Made by a program: the position numbers and the translations under genes. From Lunularia cruciata (lineage: Eukaryota; Streptophyta; Marchantiopsida; Lunulariales; Lunulariaceae): a DNA stretch of 64,000 nt. Shown piece after piece: positions 58,001 through 64,000 of the stretch. The first letter of the stretch is position 1; each line of letters opens with the position of its first letter. Where the stretch lies: the NCBI GenBank assembly GCA_948567375.1, contig OX419757.1, positions 25,792,001 through 25,856,000 on the forward strand, given 5' to 3'. The notes under the pieces are model-generated. The model worked only from the letters and a program-made list of their open reading frames with translations. It ran no database searches and had not been told where the DNA came from.

Positions 58001-61000
58001 TGGGCGTTTGGGTATAGATAATGATCTTTACATGGATAAGCAACAACCGCAAGATGTTCTGAAGATACTGCTTGAGGATAAGAAGAATGGAGCAAAAGGT
58101 GACATCGATGTGTCCGATATGCTGATCCTTTCTAGTGAAAAGAGGGATGTCCAGCAGCAGAAGGAGGTAAAGTTCACTGATGTCGAAAGTGGAGATTCTT
58201 TGGAAGAAGCCTCGTCTCACAGCTACAAGTCACTGGAAGCCCAAGCCATGGGAAAACTAGGCTCTCAGGATGCAGTCGAGATGCAGATAGCCACCGAACT
58301 TACTCCAGGCAGCTATTCAGCACAAGTGGGAATAGATATCTGCAAAACTAGTGATAGTAGCGAATCTTATCCTCTGACACCCATGGGTGAAGGAAAAGTG
58401 CTACAGGGATGCCGCAAGGGAACGGAGTCCTATTCAGAAGGTGCAACTGATTATGCTATGGGTTCCAGGAAGTGCTCAGTTTTTGATTCTCAAAACATTC
58501 GAAACGAAGAAAATTCTGAGGTTCCAGAAATGGCAGGAGAAGAATTCGAAGAACCAGAAGAATCAACGGAGAGAAGAGACATCTGTTATGAGTGTGTTCT
58601 TCTGGGATCTGCGCCTGGAGAGACTTTTACGGACAGGTCTGCACCTTGCCATGCTCGTGTTCCAATCCGTTCTGCTAGTCAAACTGGTCCTTCACTCATG
58701 TCTTCGGGGTCCAATGGAAACAAGGACAGTATTCTCGACAGAGACTGTACAGAACCCCATACTGATGAAAGCCAAGAGGACCAGATGTGGTTTGACGAGA
58801 AAGATATTCATGCTGGAGTACCTGCAATCGGGTTCTTTTTCATGGATGTGGAGGACCAAATGGGCGAAAAGCTTACGATGAGCAAAGACACTCCATCTTT
58901 GGTGATGGTGGATCCTGGGAAGCAAGCACATCATGTTTTCCACCCTGAAGTTGCCATAACCTTATCATCGGTGATGAACTTTATAAGTGCAGTTCTATCA
59001 GGAAAGCTACGCAAAACGATATTATCTGAAAGCCCATCTCCACCTCCACGCTTGGCTCCAAGGCCACCGTTTGTAAATCGTGATTTTCACGAGATAAACC
59101 CACTACCTCGTGTTACCGTTGACACTTTCTCTACTCTTGTCTTAGGATCATCTGAAGAGGGTATCAGGAACTCAAGTGATACAGGGCGGAAGGACGTACT
59201 TGTTCTTTTCACGATGCCATGGTGTGGCTTTTGCAAGAGAATGGAGCTTGTCGTGCGGGAAGTTTATCAGTCTTATAACCACATTATAAGACGCTCTTGG
59301 CCTCCACACGAACTATTGGTTGATGAGGCAAGGGTACACGGTCCAACAGGGGCAAACCCCCCTGGGTGCCCAGGTGCAGTTTCCAGAACCTGGTGGTTCA
59401 GTTTGTGAGATCTTGACGCTTTCTCCGCTGATTATTTTCATGGTATGGTGGGTCGTGGAACCAAATGTGTGGTGCCTAGATGTGGCTAGGTTTTAGGCAC
59501 TCTGTTGACAGGACAGGGCACATTGTCTTTATGAGTCTGTACTTGCAGGCAGCGAAATGACGGGAGAAAATCTCGCGTGTAAAGCAGATTCAAGGGCTGG
59601 TGGGACGCCTGCTTTCCTTCATATGGACTGTTCTCTCAATGACTGCAGCCACCATCTAGGATCCATCTTGGAGGTAAATTTGCATCTTCATGCCTTCGTA
59701 GTGCCCATCTTCTGGATTAAACGACTTATGAGACAACTGGAGAAAACTATCCTCCTTACTGCTTAGCCGTACTCTTTGTTGGTCCCTCCGTCTTCAGTTG
59801 CATTGCGGTTTGGCCACTTAACCCCATTGGCAGACGCCATTAACAAGGATACCTACTCTAGCTCAGCATTTGCGACTGCTACTGATAGCTGCCAACTACG
59901 TCGTTCTTACCGCCATTATTTCGCTATGGCCATGATATCTTCTACTAATTCGTTTGCCTATAATAATGTATCTCAGGAGGAACGATACCCTGCTGTTGTC
60001 CTATTTCCGGCCGAATCGAAAAACGTCCCTGTTGTATATGAAGGGGCTCCAACAGTTCGTGGAATTTCTGAATTCGTAGGAACTCCTTGGAACTTTCGAG
60101 GATCGACTCAGAGACTTCAAGGTAATTTCCTCTCCTAGCCATGGAGCATTATATCGATCATGAATTAGGCGAAGAGAAATCGACAATCAAAGATTTGCAC
60201 ATTTTTCCGTGAGTGTTTTAATACCTTCTTTTTCGCCTGTCTCAAGTTCTGTCCTCATAAAGATTCTGTGTTGTCTGCGGCACTGTATGAGAGAAGATGA
60301 CTATAATCTGTGCTAATTTATTGGACCGGCTTGGAGGAACTCTCCGTGTTGTGCGAATTTAGTGTGTAGTGATCATGTTCTGTTTCTACAGCATTCTCAT
60401 TAATATCAAACAAGGTCTCTCCTCACGCCAATGCATATGTGCTTGCTGTAGATGATGGAGGAAGCAAGAGGTCGACTTGGAGAGATCAAAGATTTTCCTC
60501 ACAACCTGCTGCTTGTGAATCAGATATGAGTTCAACCTCCATTAAGATTGACTCCTTTCGGGATAAAATGTCCTCACCAAAGTCTGGCATTATATGGGAT
60601 TTTCAGACAAATCAGGTGGATACCGGCAGGCGACCAGAGATCGGATCTGTCATGATTGCGACTGATAAGCTACTGAACGTCTCCGAGATTTTTGAGAACT
60701 CCGTAGTCTTGGTAGTAGGTACTCCCCAAGATGGTATTCTGGGAATAATCATCAATAAGCTTATGACATGGGAAAATGTACGAGGATTGGACAGTAGGGT
60801 GGAGGCACTACTGCGCCATGCACCTCTAGGTTATGGTGGGCCAATCGTAGAGGCGCACAGACCATTTCATGTCCTTACGCATTTGAGCAACTTGGAGGGC
60901 TTCGTCGAAGTTGTGCCAGGAGTCTTTTATGGGTTTGTAGCAGCAACAGGTGGTCTACTCCACACTATTCATTCAGGCAAACTAGCTGCCGAAGATTTTT

Positions 61001-61146
61001 GGTTTTTCTTAGGATACTCTTCATGGACGCAGGAGCAATTTTATCACGAGCTGGCCTCAGATTTCTGGTTGCAAAGAGCTTTTACCTATGACTTAATGCA
61101 GTGGCCAACAAAGTGGTTGTCTCAAAGGTCGAAACAGATTTTGTAA
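55035..61146 (+). CDS. Thioredoxin-like protein fused to C-terminal UPF0301/YqgE domain (six exons)
   Basis: Exons 55035-55245, 55777-56945, 57582-59373, 59549-59673, 59977-60121 and 60392-61146 join in frame to 1398 residues. All five introns (175-636 bases) are GT-AG. The third donor is the least certain: GTs at 59351-59410 are alternatives. Residues 1-29 form a signal peptide (RRIVCTFCFNLCILSWLANG), so it enters the secretory pathway. A thioredoxin-like domain holds WCGES (71-75, one Cys, spanning intron 1). Further thioredoxin-like segments follow (LLFDFCGW-type MILFDFCGW; SVILFINR). Exon 3 carries an acidic, probably disordered insert, then FVNRDFHEINPLPRVTVDTF and a redox-type WCGFC (1007-1011), MDCSLNDCS and YPAVVLFP with the cis-Pro. 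Residues ~1230-1380 match UPF0301/YqgE. It is the homologue of Arabidopsis AT3G19780, by recalled similarity, whose function is unknown. Confidence 0.88.
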
Positions 61147-63309
61147 CTTAGGTCTACTATACAGTTTAGAAAATAGAAAGTAGAAAGTATACGGGAGGAA
61201 AACTCGTCGCATGTCCGATTGTATGACTGCTTGTACCTCCGTCATTGATGTAACGCTCTGAATAGTATTTTTCTGCTCTCTTTATTATTTAAAATATGCG
61301 TACTAAGGGGCTTTGTCGATAAAAAGGTCCACATGCACTCAAAGTACTCCTCCTTTGTCATCCAGAACCTAAGACAAACACTAGATTGAAAGTCTTTGGC
61401 GACCGTTATGTCATCTAACCGACCTTGGCAGTGCATACAGTTCTTCTTCACAACATGACACAAGGAGCGTCTGACGTAGCTGCAAATCCCATTATTGTCA
61501 CAATGCATGCATTCATATGTTTCGTATCCATCGAACTCCTCTCATTTGAGTTTAAGCGATACCAGAGCTAAGCTGACCAGGACGTGTAAATTTAGGATTT
61601 GCCTTTTAGCGCCTCTACTCAGTAGGATTTTATTAGGTCCCCTTGCAATGGGATCCACCTGAGAGCAAATTGTTTTTATATTGTCCTGGCCTAACAACAT
61701 TCACTCTAAAACTAGTCATTCTGTCTGGCAATATCATGTTTGACTTTATTAAATGAGGTTATATCAAAATTTAATGATTAACGTAATTGATAGTAATCTA
61801 GTTTGTGTTTTATTTAACGATTTTAAGCTGACGCGTGTGAATTTATTGGATAATGCCAGCTGACGAACATTGCACAAAACCAGGAAACCTCTTCCGCACG
61901 TCCCCTTCAAGCTTACGACCACAGGGCAGAGTCTTCTTGTTACATATCTCCTTCTCATCTACACATGAAGGTTTACGAGGAATGTGAATACTTTTCAAAG
62001 TGCGGTCCCCTAGTCGCTTTCAAGATTTGTAGCCAATCTGCAAAGTCTTCTTATTTCCTAATCTATTCTTTCAGATTTGCGACCAATGGATGGAATCAAA
62101 CACATTTTTCTATTATCGAACCCAAGTTTCCCTTATGAGGTACGAGGTAAACCCCGTGCATCATGCACCGGTACAGAACCCCACATATTACTACTGGGAC
62201 TTAGTATTGCAATTTCTCCAATTTCTCCGTCCAATTCCAAAGGCAGTTCGGGATGCCAGACGGGACGCGGATTACATTACCTCAGAGGCAGTCGTGGACG
62301 ACAGATTACACCACCTGTTTTGTTACGATAACGGTGGCAATGTAAATACCTACTATAGTAGGGTGACAATTGTAAGTAAGATTACCAGTGGGGGGAGTCT
62401 TTTCCATCATCGAACTTCTCCTACGTAATTTTTTAGATTACTGAACCTGACATTAACGATAATCAAAGAAAAAGCTTTGATGGAATAATCAGATAAAACC
62501 AAATTAAACAGGGCAAGAACCCCAAATATGCGTTAAGAATTTCCGACCGCTTAAGATGAGGACAAATGAGCATTTTAGGTGGAATTTCTGATGTTTAAAA
62601 TTGAACCCCAAATACGCGAAATGAACTAGATCCAATGGAGAGTATTTGTGTTGCATGTTTCCGTATTGTCGATAAGCGAAATGAATTTTAGGACCAATGT
62701 GCAGAGCTATTTTGCTGCTTATTATCGTGATTTGGATTCTTATTATCCAAGCTAACTAAGGCTATAATAGTGCGTTAGTGAGTAGAGGCCGTTTACCATA
62801 AATTTAACCGTTAGGGTTTACCGTCATTGTGCCCCTAGTTCATTATCCTTCCCAATCCTCTGGGCTTCACCTCCTGACGTTAAGCGATAATTGTAGCACT
62901 GGTGGGCCGTTGCTCTCTTAGCAGTGGTTTGTTTCGCGATTCTTTCGTTCACACGTAGTATTGTGTGATGTTCCCCTGCAGTCATTTTAGTATCTGTAAA
63001 TGTAGATCCTTCCCTACAAACTTCCCGGTTATCGGGGCGAGGCGGATTCGTGCTACCAAGAATCGCTATTGCTACTATTCTACGATATAATTTGGAGTAA
63101 CTAATCGTTGTCACCATTAATAGCGCTCCTTTGCCTACGCTCGTACACATTCTCTCGAGCTGACGCAGCCAGTAGACATACAAATGGCCCAATTCTTCAG
63201 ACTCGAATTGTATGTTTACGGTCTTTGGAGTCCGAACAAAACCCTATCTCATTTTAACAATCTTCCGAATCGGTGGGAATGAAACGCGCTCCGAGAGAAG
63301 TTCGAACTA

Positions 63310-63334
63310 GTCACGAGCTCACCAAGCTCGTGAC
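63310..63334. other. Perfect inverted repeat with 10-bp arms
   Basis: GTCACGAGCT, five bases (CACCA), then AGCTCGTGAC. It lies about 350 bases beyond the NOP58 stop in that gene's direction. The role is unknown; it could be a 3' end or a small cruciform. Confidence 0.7.
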
Positions 63335-63386
63335 ATTACAAAGTTAGCTCAGTAGATTTCATTCAATTATGATGCACTGCGAATAA

Positions 63387-63595
63387 TTGTGGAACAAAAT
63401 GTGGTAATTGATTGTTCAGCTCAAGAACGACCAAGCAAACTGTACACAACCGTCCGTCCTTCCGAGGAGAGTCCAAAACTTTCGCGACTGTACTTGTGGA
63501 ACAACTGTGGTAATTGATTGTTCAGCTCAAGAACGACCAAAGCAAACTGTACACAACCGTCCGTCCTTCCGAGGAGAGTCCAAAACTTTCGCGAC
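63387..63595. repeat. Tandem duplication, period 106 bases
   Basis: 63401-63488 and 63507-63595 are identical apart from one extra A (ACCAAGCAA versus ACCAAAGCAA). The sequence just before each copy (TTGTGGAACAA) is also shared. The near identity indicates a recent duplication. It lies downstream of NOP58. Confidence 0.93.
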
Positions 63596-63686
63596 TTAGG
63601 CCTTATCTCGCCACCAGGAGAATAAACTAATCTAATAAAAGATACTAAAATGATTCTAGCTAATACAAGAGCACCTATCGAGCTAG

Positions 63687-64000
63687 CTAACTTACAGTTT
63701 TCTTGTCTTTCTTCTTCTTCTCCTTCACTACACCGTTTCCAGCCTCCTCGGGCTCCTGAGCCTCGGCTTTTCTCTTCTTCTTCTTTTCTTCTCTAGCAGG
63801 TGCAGCTACTTCAGTAACTAGTGTCTCCTCGGTTCTATCCTTTTTCTTCTTCTTCTGCTTCTCTGGCTCCTCAACTCCGGCGGCTTCGATTGGCGCTTCG
63901 TCTTTCGCCTTTTCCTTCTTTTGCTTCTTCGGCGGTTTGAGCGTATCACCTCCAATTGTGGAATCAGTAGCAGGGTTGTAAGTTTTAGCCGGACTGATCA
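63687..64000 (-). CDS. NOP58: NOP58 (NOP5) C-terminus, box C/D snoRNP core protein, partial
   Basis: The minus-strand frame from 63998 to the stop at 63687-63689 encodes 103 residues. It starts ISPAKTYNPATDS, matching the conserved [LI]TPAKTYN segment near the end of the plant NOP58 globular part, and then runs into a Lys/Glu-rich tail with KKQKKEK, KQKKKKKD, EEKKKKKRKAE and KEKKKKDKKT blocks. NOP58 binds box C/D snoRNAs with NOP56, fibrillarin and the 15.5K protein in the nucleolus and guides rRNA 2'-O-methylation. Basic KKE/D tails are typical of NOP56 and NOP58; the AKTYN segment favours NOP58. The rest of the gene lies beyond the window. It converges with the thioredoxin/UPF0301 gene. Confidence 0.85.
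   Translation of the reverse strand, partial: ISPAKTYNPATDSTIGGDTLKPPKKQKKEKAKDEAPIEAAGVEEPEKQKKKKKDRTEETLVTEVAAPAREEKKKKRKAEAQEPEEAGNGVVKEKKKKDKKTVS

Larger units (their letters stand above)
61147..63686. other. Intergenic region between the two genes
   Basis: The region holds the 3' flanks of two convergent genes. Frames of 84-122 codons (62090-62428 +, 62824-63192 -, 61242-61508 -) show no motif and are not called. A perfect hairpin (63310-63334) and a tandem duplication (63387-63595) are listed separately. I see no transposon remnant, in contrast to the rest of the window. Confidence 0.55.

Noticed and set aside
58387-58881. Open frame of 164 codons (+) overlapping exon 3 of the thioredoxin/UPF0301 gene
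   Set aside because: It is an alternative frame within an exon whose true frame matches the family; there is no evidence of dual coding.
62090-62428. Open frame of 112 codons (+) between the two genes, and others at 61242-61508 (-) and 62824-63192 (-)
   Set aside because: No recognisable domain, no splice context and no codon pattern that stands out; lengths are possible by chance in this less AT-rich DNA.

Overview
The window is nuclear DNA of a land plant. The evidence is spliced genes with GT-AG introns, plant-type Ty3/gypsy and Ty1/copia retrotransposons primed by initiator-Met tRNA, and a plant-specific thioredoxin/UPF0301 fusion protein. I cannot name the species. Short introns and the mix of chromovirus families would suit a bryophyte, but that is only a guess. 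About 54.7 kb of the window is AT-rich, C-depleted, decayed repeat DNA. The last 9.3 kb has normal genic composition.

Layout. 1-1233 is the 3' end of a chromovirus (called E0 here): integrase C-terminus, chromodomain and 3' LTR. 1390-4180 (+) and 9181-12350 (-) are two diverged, inverted copies of an unclassified element with a charged, probably coiled-coil ORF. 4181-9180 and 12351-18929 are AT-rich with no recognisable gene. 18930-26989 is a plus-strand Ty3/gypsy element (E1) with gag (two zinc knuckles), protease, RT, RNase H, integrase and, at its extreme C-terminus, a decayed PHD finger. Its 3' LTR is split, with target duplication TATAG, by a minus-strand chromovirus E2 (26990-46764) of the same family as E0. 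E2 integrase is itself split at 27631-41988 by a block carrying a minus-strand LINE. The LINE endonuclease ORF is in turn split by a third LTR element, E3 (30379-36978, target duplication ACCAA). The order of events is therefore E1, then E2, then LINE, then E3. The rest of the E1 LTR is at 46770-47278. A decayed minus-strand Ty1/copia element follows (47440-50960), then AT-rich DNA to about 54.71 kb.

Genic end. At 55035-61146 (+) a six-exon gene encodes a predicted 1398-residue secretory-pathway protein with an N-terminal signal peptide, thioredoxin-like domains (WCGES and WCGFC motifs) and a C-terminal UPF0301/YqgE-like domain. A short upstream ORF lies just before its start. At 63687-64000 (-) is the lysine-rich C-terminus of NOP58, the box C/D snoRNP core protein, cut by the window end.

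Points of most interest are the PHD finger ending the E1 polyprotein, arrays matching the heat-shock element consensus in the U3 region of all three E0/E2-family LTRs, the clean nesting with matching target duplications, the loss of the chromodomain in E2, and the inverted pair of coiled-coil elements. All retroelement genes here carry stops or frameshifts and are treated as pseudogenes.
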